Shown: positions 53,183 to 61,936, counted from the first letter of the stretch. The stretch: DNA of 64,000 bases from an uncultured Leptotrichia sp. (GCA_937925095.1 CALEXX010000003.1:42726-106725); one strand, 5' to 3'. Numbers and translations: made by a program. Notes: generated from the sequence alone by a model not told the origin.

Positions 53183-54688
53183 CTACCATACATAATCCTG
53201 CTTATAGTTTGTAACGTATGCAATCAGTTTTTCATTAATTTCATCTGTAACTTTTTCTTCCTTCTTTATTTCAGATAAAATTTCATTTTCTGTTCTCAGG
53301 CTTCCAATCAGGTCGTGTTCAAATGCCTTTACCTTTTCTGTCGGTATATCATCAAAATAACCATTTGTAACACAGAAGAAGGATACAACCTGTTCTTCAA
53401 CCCTGTATGGATTGTATTGGCTCTGTTTCAGAACCTCCATAATTTTTGCCCCTCTGTTAAGTTGATCTCTTGTAGCTTTATCAAGATCTGATCCAAACTG
53501 TGTAAATGCCAGCAGTTCATTATATTGTGCCAGTTCCAGTTTCACTTTTGATGCAACTTGTTTCATTGCTTTTATTTGTGCACTTCCTCCAACCCTTGAC
53601 ACTGAAACTCCTGGATTTATTGCCGGTCTGAATCCTGAATTAAACAGATCTGTTTCTAAAAATATCTGTCCATCTGTTATTGAAATAACATTTGTAGGTA
53701 TATATGCCGAAATATCTCCTGCTTTTGTTTCTACAATTGGTAATGCAGTTATAGAACCTCCACCAAGTTCATCACTAAGTTTAGCGGCTCTTTCAAGTAA
53801 TCTTGAGTGAAGGTAGAATACATCCCCAGGATACGCTTCCCTTCCTGGCGGTCTTCTAAGAAGAAGTGACATTTCCCTGTATGACACTGCGTGTTTTGAC
53901 AGGTCATCATAAATTATAAGTACGTGTTTTCCCTGCTCCATAAAGTATTCTCCCATTGCAACACCTGCATATGGTGCAAGATATTGCAGAGGAGCAGTTT
54001 CTGAAGCTGTTGCTGCAACTATTATTGTATATTCCAACGCTCCAAGTTCTTCAAGTTTTTTATATATCTGTGCTACTGTTGATCTTTTCTGACCTATTGC
54101 TACATATATACAGACTACATCATTATTTTTCTGATTAATTATTGTATCTATTGCAATAGCTGTTTTTCCTGTCTGTCTGTCTCCTATAATAAGTTCCCTC
54201 TGTCCTTTTCCTATTGGAAACATTCCGTCAATTGCCTTTATTCCTGTTTGAAGTGGCTCACTTACAGGTTTTCTATCTATTATTCCATAAGCCGGTCTTT
54301 CTATTTTCATATATTTTGAAGCTTCAATGCTTCCTTTCCCGTCAATAGGCTCTCCTAAAGCGTTTACAACTCTTCCTAGAAGACCTTCTCCTGAAGGAAC
54401 TTCTGCAACTTTTCCGGTACTTTTTACAGTTCCTCCTTCTTTTATTCCTCTGGATTCACCAAAAATAACTGCTCCTATATTATCTTCTTCAAGATTCAAT
54501 GCCATTCCCATGACACCATTTTCAAACTTCAGCAGTTCTCCTGACATAGTCTTACTTAATCCATATACTCTGGCTATTCCATCTCCTACTTCCAATACAG
54601 TTCCTGTATTTGCAATATCCAGCGATTTATTATATCCTTCTATTTCATCACGGATAATCTTACTGACTTCTTCTGGTTTAATTCTCAA
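53183..54688 (-). CDS. atpA: ATP synthase F1 subunit alpha
   Basis: The non-catalytic nucleotide-binding subunit. Walker A is GDRQTGKTAIAIDTI. Other blocks are IYVAIGQKRSTVAQI, DDLSKHAVSYREMSLLLRRPPGREAYPGD and the C-terminal PYRVEEQVVSFF. At 501 residues it has the usual length. The start codon is TTG at 54688 (MRIKPEEVS), behind CAGGAGGTG; atpD also uses TTG. It lies 18 bp after atpH. Confidence 0.97.
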   Translation of the reverse strand: MRIKPEEVSKIIRDEIEGYNKSLDIANTGTVLEVGDGIARVYGLSKTMSGELLKFENGVMGMALNLEEDNIGAVIFGESRGIKEGGTVKSTGKVAEVPSGEGLLGRVVNALGEPIDGKGSIEASKYMKIERPAYGIIDRKPVSEPLQTGIKAIDGMFPIGKGQRELIIGDRQTGKTAIAIDTIINQKNNDVVCIYVAIGQKRSTVAQIYKKLEELGALEYTIIVAATASETAPLQYLAPYAGVAMGEYFMEQGKHVLIIYDDLSKHAVSYREMSLLLRRPPGREAYPGDVFYLHSRLLERAAKLSDELGGGSITALPIVETKAGDISAYIPTNVISITDGQIFLETDLFNSGFRPAINPGVSVSRVGGSAQIKAMKQVASKVKLELAQYNELLAFTQFGSDLDKATRDQLNRGAKIMEVLKQSQYNPYRVEEQVVSFFCVTNGYFDDIPTEKVKAFEHDLIGSLRTENEILSEIKKEEKVTDEINEKLIAYVTNYKQDYVW

Positions 54689-54706
54689 GAAAAAACACCT
54701 CCTGTT

Positions 54707-55234
54707 CTAAAATATTTTCTTCATGTTTTCAATCTGATTTTTAATTGAACCGTCTATTACCTGATTTCCTACTTTTATAATTCCTCCACCTATAAGATTC
54801 TCATCAACTGAAAGGTTTAATACTATTTTCTTGTTATATTTTCCTTCCAGTTTTTTTATAAGTGCCTCTCTCTGATTCTCTGAAAGTTCCTTCACAAAAG
54901 TTGCATTTACAGGCAATTTGTTATTTTTCTCATAATAAATTTTTAAATAGCTGTCCCTTATTTTATCCGAAAGGGCAACTCTTCCTTTTTTTACAAGATA
55001 ATTTATTATTTTAAAGGCATCTTCACTTATAAAATCAAAAGATTTATGTAAATATTCGACTTTTTCATCATATTTTATCGACGGATCCAATAAAAAAACT
55101 TTAAATTCCTCATCTTCATTGTAATTTTCCGCCAGAATATTAAGTGCTTCCCTTATCTCACCTATTTTACCTGAAGACTCAGCTATATCATAAATAGCCG
55201 TTGCATATCTTTTAGCTATTGCCTCCTTGTCCAT
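54707..55234 (-). CDS. atpH: ATP synthase F1 subunit delta
   Basis: Links F1 to the peripheral stalk. The 175-residue protein starts MDKEAIAKRYATAIYDIAES and ends with the family motif LIGGGIIKVGNQVIDGSIKNQIENM. It starts 4 bp after the atpF stop. Confidence 0.94.
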   Translation of the reverse strand: MDKEAIAKRYATAIYDIAESSGKIGEIREALNILAENYNEDEEFKVFLLDPSIKYDEKVEYLHKSFDFISEDAFKIINYLVKKGRVALSDKIRDSYLKIYYEKNNKLPVNATFVKELSENQREALIKKLEGKYNKKIVLNLSVDENLIGGGIIKVGNQVIDGSIKNQIENMKKIF

Positions 55235-55238
55235 TCTG

Positions 55239-55733
55239 TTAATCTCCTATTTCATTAATAAAATTGTCTATTATCTCATCCTGCTTGTCATTTATGTTTT
55301 GCTTAATGATTTTTTCTGCAAGCTCGACAGCCATTTCCCCGACTTCCTTCTGAAGTTCAAATTTGGCATTCTGTCGCATTTTTTCAATATCCGCTTCAGC
55401 TTTCATCATCATTCTTTCCCTATTGTTCATTGCTGAAGAAACAATCTGGTCTTTTCTTTCATCTGCCTGTCTCTCAGCTTTAATAAGTATTTCATTGGCT
55501 CTTCTTTTTGATTCCCTTTTCAGTTTTTCCATTGCTTTTTTCTGTTCATCAAGTTTTTCTTTTTCTTCCTCCACTATTTCCATTTCTGATAAGGCAAGAT
55601 GTTTTCTATCTTCAAGGACTTTACCTATTTTCTTTGAAAAAACTCTCCAGAAAAAATAAACTAGCACTAAAAAATTTATTATTTGAATAGCCATTGTAAA
55701 ATCTATATTTACTAATTTTGCTCCTTCTGACAT
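55239..55733 (-). CDS. atpF: ATP synthase F0 subunit b
   Basis: The peripheral stalk. One N-terminal transmembrane helix (about residues 10-30, FTMAIQIINFLVLVYFFWRVF) is followed by a long charged coiled coil (about 35-135) that dimerises. The length is 164 residues. It lies 49 bp after atpE. Confidence 0.95.
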   Translation of the reverse strand: MSEGAKLVNIDFTMAIQIINFLVLVYFFWRVFSKKIGKVLEDRKHLALSEMEIVEEEKEKLDEQKKAMEKLKRESKRRANEILIKAERQADERKDQIVSSAMNNRERMMMKAEADIEKMRQNAKFELQKEVGEMAVELAEKIIKQNINDKQDEIIDNFINEIGD

Positions 55734-55782
55734 TTTTACTCTCCTTAATATTTACGTACTATATTAACTGTTAAAACAACGC

Positions 55783-56019
55783 TTATCCTTTTAAGAATAT
55801 TAAAAGGAATGAGATTACCAATGCGTAAATCCCTGTTGACTCAGTTATTGCCAACCCTGTAATTAATGTCTGCATTATATCCTGTTTTGCTTCAGGTTGT
55901 CTTGATATTGCCTCAACCGCATATCCTGTAGCAATTCCTTGCCCCAGTCCTGCTCCTATTCCTCCTATTGCCGCTATTCCTGCTCCTAATAAAGCTGCTG
56001 CCTGTACTATTCCTTCCAT
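55783..56019 (-). CDS. atpE: ATP synthase F0 subunit c (Na+-type residues)
   Basis: Two transmembrane helices of the rotor ring, 78 residues. The sequence carries Gln27 in GLGQG, and Glu60, Ser61, Thr62 and Tyr65 in TESTGIY. These match Gln32, Glu65, Ser66 and Tyr70 that bind Na+ in the c ring of Ilyobacter tartaricus, with a constant offset of five. The ring is therefore predicted to move Na+ rather than H+. The loop SRQPEAK that contacts F1 is conserved. It has a good RBS and an inferred high expression level. Confidence 0.96.
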   Translation of the reverse strand: MEGIVQAAALLGAGIAAIGGIGAGLGQGIATGYAVEAISRQPEAKQDIMQTLITGLAITESTGIYALVISFLLIFLKG

Positions 56020-56084
56020 AACTTTTTATCCTCCTATTTTTTGTTTTTTATTTATATTTTTTAATTTATATAGCTACATAATTT

Positions 56085-56993
56085 CTAATTTTCTTCTTCT
56101 ACTTCTTCTCCAAGAACTTCTCCAACATATACCGATGACAGCATTGTAAAGACAAATGCCTGTATTATTCCTACAAATCCATCAAGGTAAAGCTGTATCA
56201 GCATCGGCCATCCTACTGAAAAGGAAAAACTTCCCTGAAGGGCATTGTTAGTCCATGACTGAATTAATCCTCTTCCTACAAGACTATACAGAAGTCCTCC
56301 TATTACAAGTCCTGCCAGCATGTTTCCAAATAATCTCATTGAAGTGTTCAATATTTTTGAAATTTCCCCTACAATATTTATAGGTAACATGAACCACGCC
56401 GGATGCATAAGGCTTTTTATATATCCCAGCACTCCACCTTTTCTTACACCAACTGATACAAACAGGACTGCTACTACAAGAGATAGTCCTATTGCTGTAT
56501 TAGGGTCTGCTGTAGGAGTTCTGAAAAAGTGACCTACTGTATATCCTTCTGATCCCTTAGTTACTGTCACAATAAAGGGAAATAAAAACAGACTTAGATT
56601 TGAAAAAAGTATAAATGCAAATAATGCTGAAAAAAATGGCATAAATTTTTTCTTATACTTTCCAAATGTAACTAAAAATGTATTTTCAATAAAATGATAA
56701 TACTCTTCTAAAATAATCTGCATTTTACCTGGATTAGTAACACTTATGTTTTTTACTCCTTGTTTAACAAGAATTACAATTAAAAGCATAATAGCCCATG
56801 TATTTAAAACCGTCTGGCTTAAACTCAAATTATATTTTCCTAAAACAAAGTTATAGTAATGTGGCGGTTCTACCAGTCCGTCAGGCATTACAAACTTTAC
56901 AGGTAAAAAACTTGTAATAAGCGACAGTATGATGTTAACAACCAGCATTAAAATAAATAGCCCCAATATGGAAATAACTATTTTCTTTTTCAT
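56085..56993 (-). CDS. atpB: ATP synthase F0 subunit a
   Basis: The stator channel. It is a multi-pass membrane protein of 302 residues with the essential Arg in ILNTSMRLFGNMLAG and the late helices VGIIQAFVFTMLSSVYVG. It has an internal promoter at 57056. The insertion of two upstream helper genes (atpI, atpZ types) is common. Confidence 0.95.
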   Translation of the reverse strand: MKKKIVISILGLFILMLVVNIILSLITSFLPVKFVMPDGLVEPPHYYNFVLGKYNLSLSQTVLNTWAIMLLIVILVKQGVKNISVTNPGKMQIILEEYYHFIENTFLVTFGKYKKKFMPFFSALFAFILFSNLSLFLFPFIVTVTKGSEGYTVGHFFRTPTADPNTAIGLSLVVAVLFVSVGVRKGGVLGYIKSLMHPAWFMLPINIVGEISKILNTSMRLFGNMLAGLVIGGLLYSLVGRGLIQSWTNNALQGSFSFSVGWPMLIQLYLDGFVGIIQAFVFTMLSSVYVGEVLGEEVEEEN

Positions 56994-57055
56994 TCTTTCA
57001 TCTCCCTTCCTTCTAAAATTGAAATATCAGGTATAAATCTGAATTTCTACTTTTT

Positions 57056-57084
57056 ATTATACTCCTATCATTTTTATTTTGCAA
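57056..57084 (-). promoter_or_regulatory. Internal promoter before atpB
   Basis: TTGCAA (57084-57079) and TATAAT (57061-57056) with 17 bp between them, on the minus strand, in the 101-bp gap between the atpI-like gene and atpB. It would drive the eight structural atp genes independently of the upstream genes. Confidence 0.72.
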
Positions 57085-57094
57085 ATATATTTTT

Positions 57095-57493
57095 TTAAGG
57101 TTTTTTAATATATTTTGAAATAAAACTATTTATAAATATGGAAAATTTGAAGGAAAGACTTCCTGCCCCTGTTGCTGCAATATTTCGCAAAACACTGTCT
57201 GCATAATATTTTTTACTTATATACACTACAAAAAGCACTCCAAGACAAAAAACAATCATACGCTTTATAAATTCAAGTGTTCCTGCAATTTTTCCATTTA
57301 ATTTCACATGAAGGATTTTATATGTTCCTGATATTAACAGATACGTATTTAAAAGGGAAATAAGACTTCCAGTAAAAAATCCCAGATATATTTCTTCCCT
57401 ATGTAATAAAACACCTGCAATAAGTGATATAACAGAAATACATACTGTTATTACATAAGTTCTTTTTATCATTTCAGGTATATTTTCAAACAT
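57095..57493 (-). CDS. atpI: AtpI-like ATP synthase assembly protein
   Basis: A small membrane protein with four hydrophobic segments (about residues 12-30, 35-55, 70-90 and 100-125), positioned right before atpB. AtpI helps assemble the c ring. The 132-residue product starts MFENIPEMIKRTYVIT, chosen because GGAGAG lies directly before this ATG (the in-frame ATG at 57505 overlaps the RBS). Sequence identity to AtpI is weak; the assignment rests on topology and location. Confidence 0.75.
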   Translation of the reverse strand: MFENIPEMIKRTYVITVCISVISLIAGVLLHREEIYLGFFTGSLISLLNTYLLISGTYKILHVKLNGKIAGTLEFIKRMIVFCLGVLFVVYISKKYYADSVLRNIAATGAGSLSFKFSIFINSFISKYIKKP

Positions 57494-57526
57494 TTTTCTC
57501 TCCATTTATTAAATATTTTCTGCTTA

Positions 57527-57967
57527 CTATTTTATATCCCTTACCTGTTTTATAAGGGACCAGTACCCTGTAAAAGCCCCTAATATAAGAAATATTATAA
57601 GTACTATTGGCTGCTGTTTCTTAAACACAAATTTTTCCAGCAGGAGATATGCTCCCAGCATAAGTATAATAGGCCCCGCCAAAATATAAATCATATTTGT
57701 TGCTATAAGAAAATATTTCATGAGAATATTATTTTTCTTATGTTTTATTTCCTTTTCCTTATCATATCTGCCAAGACGTTTTTCTATTTTTTCCAGTCTT
57801 TCCCGTCTTTTTTCTTCGCTATCTTCATTTTCTGTCTTATCTTCATTACTTTCCAATGAAAAAACATCATCATTCATATTTTCTTCAAAATATTTATTTT
57901 CTGCTGTATCATCTCTTTTATTGACTTCTTTTATACTTTTACTGCTTGTTTTTAATATATCAGACAT
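57527..57967 (-). CDS. AtpZ-like membrane protein
   Basis: A 146-residue protein with a highly charged cytoplasmic N-terminal half (about 1-85, many Glu and Lys) and two transmembrane helices (about 88-112, 118-138). It ends with GAFTGYWSLIKQVRDI, which matches the small AtpZ/AtpI-family motif GxxxGYW. AtpZ with AtpI is thought to assist ATP synthase assembly or ion balance. The extended acidic N-terminus is unusual for the family. It follows the methyltransferase by 19 bp and precedes the atpI-like gene. Confidence 0.7.
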   Translation of the reverse strand: MSDILKTSSKSIKEVNKRDDTAENKYFEENMNDDVFSLESNEDKTENEDSEEKRRERLEKIEKRLGRYDKEKEIKHKKNNILMKYFLIATNMIYILAGPIILMLGAYLLLEKFVFKKQQPIVLIIFLILGAFTGYWSLIKQVRDIK

Positions 57968-57986
57968 TTGATTTCTCCTAATTTAC

Positions 57987-58712
57987 CTATATTTTTTTAA
58001 ATATAAAAAATATTCTGCTTTCCCCAAAATCAGGATTCGTAGCAGCATCAAAAACTTCAAAACCACTTTTCTGAACTGTTTCCACAACCCATTCAGGCTC
58101 ATATATAAACTTGTTATGCTGTTCATTATACTTTCTGAATAAGTTATCTCCTTCCTGCTCTCTTATAAACAGATCTATTTCAACAAAATATTTACTTTTC
58201 GATTTTTTTTCATATCTCCAGATACTCGTATACTCAGGCTCTTCATCTAAAAATATTCCGTTTTCAAATATTTCTTCAAATATTTCTTCCGTCACAATAT
58301 CAAATATGAAATATCCACCTTTTTTAAGATTTTTATAGCATTTTGATATAAATTTCTTAAATTCTGTCTTATTTTCAAAGTAATTTACCGTATCAAAATT
58401 ACACATAATATAATCAGCTTCATTATTGTGCTCATAATTTACAATATCTGCCTTTACAAGCTTATAGTCATTACTTTTCAGATTTTTAGACTTTATCTTT
58501 TTTTCAGCCATTTCAAGCATTCCTTCAGATATATCAACTCCTGTAACTGAAAATCCGTCATCTAAAAGCCTGTATATGAACTCTCCTGTTCCACATCCCA
58601 AATCCAGAACCTCTCCCTTAGTCTTAATATATGTTTTAAGAAACTTGTACCAGCCTTTATAATCCACATGTTTCATAAAAACATCATATACTTCAGCAAA
58701 TTCCTTGTGCAT
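57987..58712 (-). CDS. Class I SAM-dependent methyltransferase
   Basis: A 241-residue methyltransferase with motif I VLDLGCGTGEF, motif II region DDGFSVTGVDISEGML and motif IV NFDTVNYFENK. The Asp-Xaa-Asn pattern and the later GGYFIFDIVTEEIF are as in small-molecule or protein methyltransferases with an unassigned substrate. It stands at the head of the atp gene cluster, 19 bp before the atpZ-like gene, under a consensus promoter. Context suggests cotranscription with the helper genes, but not a common function. Confidence 0.88.
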   Translation of the reverse strand: MHKEFAEVYDVFMKHVDYKGWYKFLKTYIKTKGEVLDLGCGTGEFIYRLLDDGFSVTGVDISEGMLEMAEKKIKSKNLKSNDYKLVKADIVNYEHNNEADYIMCNFDTVNYFENKTEFKKFISKCYKNLKKGGYFIFDIVTEEIFEEIFENGIFLDEEPEYTSIWRYEKKSKSKYFVEIDLFIREQEGDNLFRKYNEQHNKFIYEPEWVVETVQKSGFEVFDAATNPDFGESRIFFIFKKI

Positions 58713-58754
58713 TTCACAACCTCTTTTCTAGACAATTCCTCTTTTTATTGATAA

Positions 58755-58783
58755 ATAATAATATTTTTTCGAGTTTTTGTCAA
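58755..58783 (-). promoter_or_regulatory. Promoter of the methyltransferase and atp helper genes
   Basis: TTGACA (58783-58778) and TATTAT (58760-58755) with 17 bp between them, on the minus strand, 42 bp upstream of the methyltransferase. The rest of the 218-bp gap shows no clear terminator for cdd. Confidence 0.7.
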
Positions 58784-58930
58784 AATTTCCAGCCTGATTA
58801 CACCAATCACTTTATGTCTAAAATTTTTAAAAAAACTGAATTATAATTTATAAAAATATATTTCATATATAGAAATACATCGTTTATTTTCATTATAAAA
58901 CAGTTTCTCTTTTATATTTTATTGATTTTA

Positions 58931-59359
58931 TTATAAATCATCAGGTCCGAATGAATAAGGTAATAACTCATCTATCGACCATATCTTATATTTTTTATCC
59001 TTGTTTGTCAAAATAATAACTGTATCCTTATCAGAAAATTCTGAAATTACCTGTCTGCAGGCTCCACACGGACTGATTGGTTCAGGCGTTCCTCCAGTTA
59101 CTACTAAAAGCTTAATTTTTTTCATTCCTTCAGTCACCGCTGTGGGAATTACATTTCTTTCTGCACATATTCCTAATCCATAAGAAGCATTTTCCACATT
59201 TACTCCTCTGAATTTTCTTCCCTGTTCATCAATTAATAATGCTGCAACAGGAAATTTAGAATACGGAACATATGCATTTTTAAGTATGTCATTTGCTTCA
59301 TCTATGTATCCAGATATTTCTTCCTCAGTTAATTTCATTTTTCCACTTACTTCTTTCAT
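58931..59359 (-). CDS. cdd: Cytidine deaminase
   Basis: Deaminates cytidine and deoxycytidine to uridine compounds. The zinc site is CAERN with PCGACRQ; the substrate motif VNVENASYGLGIC and SKFPVAA are present. The length is 142 residues. The start at 59359 is supported by ACAGGAGAAAATT; a second in-frame ATG lies at 59338. It follows deoD by 28 bp in the salvage cluster. Confidence 0.95.
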   Translation of the reverse strand: MKEVSGKMKLTEEEISGYIDEANDILKNAYVPYSKFPVAALLIDEQGRKFRGVNVENASYGLGICAERNVIPTAVTEGMKKIKLLVVTGGTPEPISPCGACRQVISEFSDKDTVIILTNKDKKYKIWSIDELLPYSFGPDDL

Positions 59360-59387
59360 AATTTTCTCCTGTTAATTAGTCTGTATC

Positions 59388-60098
59388 TTATAAGCTTAAA
59401 GCACTTTCCAGAGCTACTTCAATCATATCATTGAATGTAAGCTGTCTTTCTTCTGCAGATGTAACTTCTCCTGTAACTAGTGAATCACTTATTGTTAAAA
59501 GAGTAAGTGCATTTACTCCAAATTTTGCAGCTGTTGTATACAGTTGAGCTGTTTCCATTTCTACACATAGCACACCAAATTTTGCCCATTTTTTCCATCC
59601 TTCAGGGTCATCTCCGTAAAAAGTATCACTTGTAAGGACATTTCCAGATTTCATATTTAATCCTTTTGCTTTTCCAGCTTCATAAGCTTTAAATAACAAT
59701 TCAGCACTTGCAGTAGGTGCATAGTCAGCTCCGTTAAATCTTAATTTGTTTATTGCAGAATCTGTAGAAGCAGCCATTGCAATAACTACGTCTCTTATCT
59801 TTACATTCTCCTGTAAAGATCCTGCTGTTCCTATTCTTATTAAATTTTTACATCCATATTCATTAATTAATTCATGAGTATAAATTCCTATTGAAGGCAC
59901 TCCCATTCCTGTTCCCTGAACAGATACTCTTTTTCCTTTATAAGTTCCTGTAAATCCTAACATTCCTCTTACGTTGTTATATTGTACTACATCTTCTAGG
60001 AATGTTTCTGCAATATATTTCGCTCTTAGCGGATCTCCTGGTAATAATACTGTTTCCGCGATATCTCCCTTTTTAGCTCCTAAATGTGGTGTTGCCAT
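59388..60098 (-). CDS. deoD: Purine-nucleoside phosphorylase (DeoD type)
   Basis: Splits purine (deoxy)nucleosides with phosphate into base and (deoxy)ribose 1-phosphate, the substrate of DeoB. The 236 residues are of the hexameric class: MATPHLGAKKGDIAETVLLPGDPLRAKYI-like start (ending FLEDV), IRIGTAGSLQ, VCVEMETAQLYTTA and the catalytic SDSLVTGE. The RBS is TTAGGAGGTACAA. The 90-bp gap before it carries a GTTAT/ATAAC dyad. Confidence 0.96.
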   Translation of the reverse strand: MATPHLGAKKGDIAETVLLPGDPLRAKYIAETFLEDVVQYNNVRGMLGFTGTYKGKRVSVQGTGMGVPSIGIYTHELINEYGCKNLIRIGTAGSLQENVKIRDVVIAMAASTDSAINKLRFNGADYAPTASAELLFKAYEAGKAKGLNMKSGNVLTSDTFYGDDPEGWKKWAKFGVLCVEMETAQLYTTAAKFGVNALTLLTISDSLVTGEVTSAEERQLTFNDMIEVALESALSL

Positions 60099-60188
60099 AT
60101 TTGTACCTCCTAAATTTATTTTATATTTTGTAAGCCAATTTTAAAACTCATCAATGGCTGCTTTCAGCTAAATAAATATGTTATCCTA

Positions 60189-60737
60189 TTATAACATAAT
60201 TCCCATAATTATTTCATCATAATAATTTCTATTTTTTAGTTTAAATGCTCTGTGAACTCTTCCCCATTCTTCAAAACCAATTTTTTTATACATTCTAATT
60301 GCATTTTCATTATTCTCAAAAACTCCAAGTTCGACTTGTTCATATCCTATATCTTTTGCTATTTGAAGCATCCGGGTAATTAATAAGTTTCCTATTCCTA
60401 AATTCCAGTATTTTTTCCTTACCGTCACTCCAAAATTTGCTCTATGCTTAAGTTTCATCATATTTGAAATACCTCTGAGTCCTATACTTCCTGCAATTTC
60501 TCCATTTAAAAACACAAAGATTAGCAATGCTTTCTCATCTTCTAAGTATTCCTTCAGGAATTTTTCAGCCTGCTCTATTGAAAAATTTACCTCTTCAGGA
60601 TATCTAATCAAAAAATCTGTTTCGCTATTTGTAGTTTTCCTGTATTCCATAAATTTTTCAGCATCTTCTTCTATAGGACTTCTTATCTGACAAGTTATTC
60701 CATTTTTCAGTTGATGTTCTTCCAATGCTAAAATCAT
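60189..60737 (-). CDS. GNAT-family N-acetyltransferase
   Basis: An acetyl-CoA-dependent acetyltransferase of 182 residues. The core shows IAGSIGLRGIS, NFGVTVRKKYWNLGIGNLLITRMLQIA (with the R-x-x-G-I-G CoA-binding loop in diverged form) and ENNENAIRMYKKIGFEEWGR. The order is typical of the RimJ/RimL-type group with the YDEIIMGIM end. The substrate is unknown. It is located between PPOX-like and deoD genes of the salvage cluster. Confidence 0.86.
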   Translation of the reverse strand: MILALEEHQLKNGITCQIRSPIEEDAEKFMEYRKTTNSETDFLIRYPEEVNFSIEQAEKFLKEYLEDEKALLIFVFLNGEIAGSIGLRGISNMMKLKHRANFGVTVRKKYWNLGIGNLLITRMLQIAKDIGYEQVELGVFENNENAIRMYKKIGFEEWGRVHRAFKLKNRNYYDEIIMGIML

Positions 60738-60793
60738 TAAGAAACCTCCTTTATTTCCAGCTTTTTATTGAAGAATTTACAAAATTTCATATT

Positions 60794-61267
60794 TTATTCA
60801 TGTTCCTTGCATGCCAGTTCTTCTACTTCCAGCTTAAATACACATACAGAATTTACCATTTTTTCATTGAACTTCCATTCTGTTTTTCCAGTATTATGCT
60901 TCATAATTTCAATAAGTCCCTGAACTTTTTCATCGTAATTTTCAACAATAAAAACTTTTCCTGTCCCTATAATACTCTGAAATGCTGAAGTATAAGTACA
61001 TGCAACATCATCTTTTCCATATATTCTATGATTTGTATCAAGTTCAAAACCTACATTGTTATTTTCTTTCATTATATCGTGTTTTCTTCCTGTTTTTGCA
61101 CCATGAAAGTAAAATATAAATTTTTCGTTTTTTTCAATAAATCCAAAATTTAAGGGAACTATATAAACTTTTCCATTGTCGTTAAATCCTAATCTGCAGC
61201 AATCACAACTGGATATGATTTCTTTTATTTTTTCTCTACCTGTTATTTCCCTGTCTTTTCTTCTCAT
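60794..61267 (-). CDS. Pyridoxamine 5'-phosphate oxidase-like (NimA-type) flavoprotein
   Basis: A split-barrel FMN protein of 157 residues. It begins MRRKDREITGREKIKEIISSC and has IVPLNFGF, FYFHGAKTGRKHDIMKENNNVGFELD and YTSAFQSIIGTGKVFIVE, the pattern of the NimA group. NimA-type proteins reduce nitro-groups and can be linked to nitroimidazole resistance, but many homologues only bind flavin. CDCCR near the start is a notable Cys cluster. It lies 27 bp after the Nudix gene. Confidence 0.82.
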   Translation of the reverse strand: MRRKDREITGREKIKEIISSCDCCRLGFNDNGKVYIVPLNFGFIEKNEKFIFYFHGAKTGRKHDIMKENNNVGFELDTNHRIYGKDDVACTYTSAFQSIIGTGKVFIVENYDEKVQGLIEIMKHNTGKTEWKFNEKMVNSVCVFKLEVEELACKEHE

Positions 61268-61294
61268 AGTTTATATTTTCTCCTTTAGGTTGCT

Positions 61295-61936
61295 CTAATC
61301 AAACATTGCTTCCCATACATCTGATTTATACGCTTCAAAACACATTCTAATTTGCTTTTCAGTATTTCTTATTTCTGAAAGTTCAGGTAAATTGTCAATT
61401 TCAAAATATCCTCTTTCAGATGTTTCAATATTTTTTACAAATTCACATTCATTATCGTCAGTTATTCTGCAAAGGACAAAAATTTTTGTAACTCCATAGG
61501 GAACTGTACCTAAACCACAGCCTAGATTATTTTTTACACCATCCTGTACAGCTATAATTTTTTCTGCAGTTACATTTATTCCTGCTTCCTCCAGTACTTC
61601 CTTTACAGTGTTGTCTGCAACTGACTGATCCACATCTACCCAGCCTCCGGGAAGTGACCATTTCCCATCCCTTTCCTTTACCATGAGAACCCTGTCTTCC
61701 TTAAATACTGCAGCACGGCAATCAATCTTAGGTGTCTGATACCCGACTTCATTGCAGAAAAGATTTTTTACCTTTTCCACTGGAATATCACCTTTATGAG
61801 CCACTATTTCTGCTGAAATTTCCCTTATCCGTGTATATCTTTCCACATCAAACACATCTTTTGCATAATTTAGTCCTGCCTGCGACAAACTCTGTAATTC
61901 TATGGCCCATTTTAGCCACTGTTCCCTATCTTTCAT
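61295..61936 (-). CDS. Nudix hydrolase with N-terminal domain
   Basis: A pyrophosphohydrolase of 213 residues. An N-terminal helical domain (about 1-65, Nudix_N_2-like) precedes the Nudix core. The Nudix box is GGWVDVDQSVADNTVKEVLEEAGI, where the first box Glu is Gln and the Arg is Lys, while the metal-binding EVLEE part is kept. It may act on ADP-ribose or other nucleotide derivatives, in line with the salvage neighbours. Catalytic activity may be altered by the two substitutions. Confidence 0.87.
   Translation of the reverse strand: MKDREQWLKWAIELQSLSQAGLNYAKDVFDVERYTRIREISAEIVAHKGDIPVEKVKNLFCNEVGYQTPKIDCRAAVFKEDRVLMVKERDGKWSLPGGWVDVDQSVADNTVKEVLEEAGINVTAEKIIAVQDGVKNNLGCGLGTVPYGVTKIFVLCRITDDNECEFVKNIETSERGYFEIDNLPELSEIRNTEKQIRMCFEAYKSDVWEAMFD

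Noticed and set aside
60099..60188. Purine riboswitch before deoD
   Set aside because: The gap is short and shows only a small GTTAT/ATAAC dyad; no conserved three-way-junction core was found.
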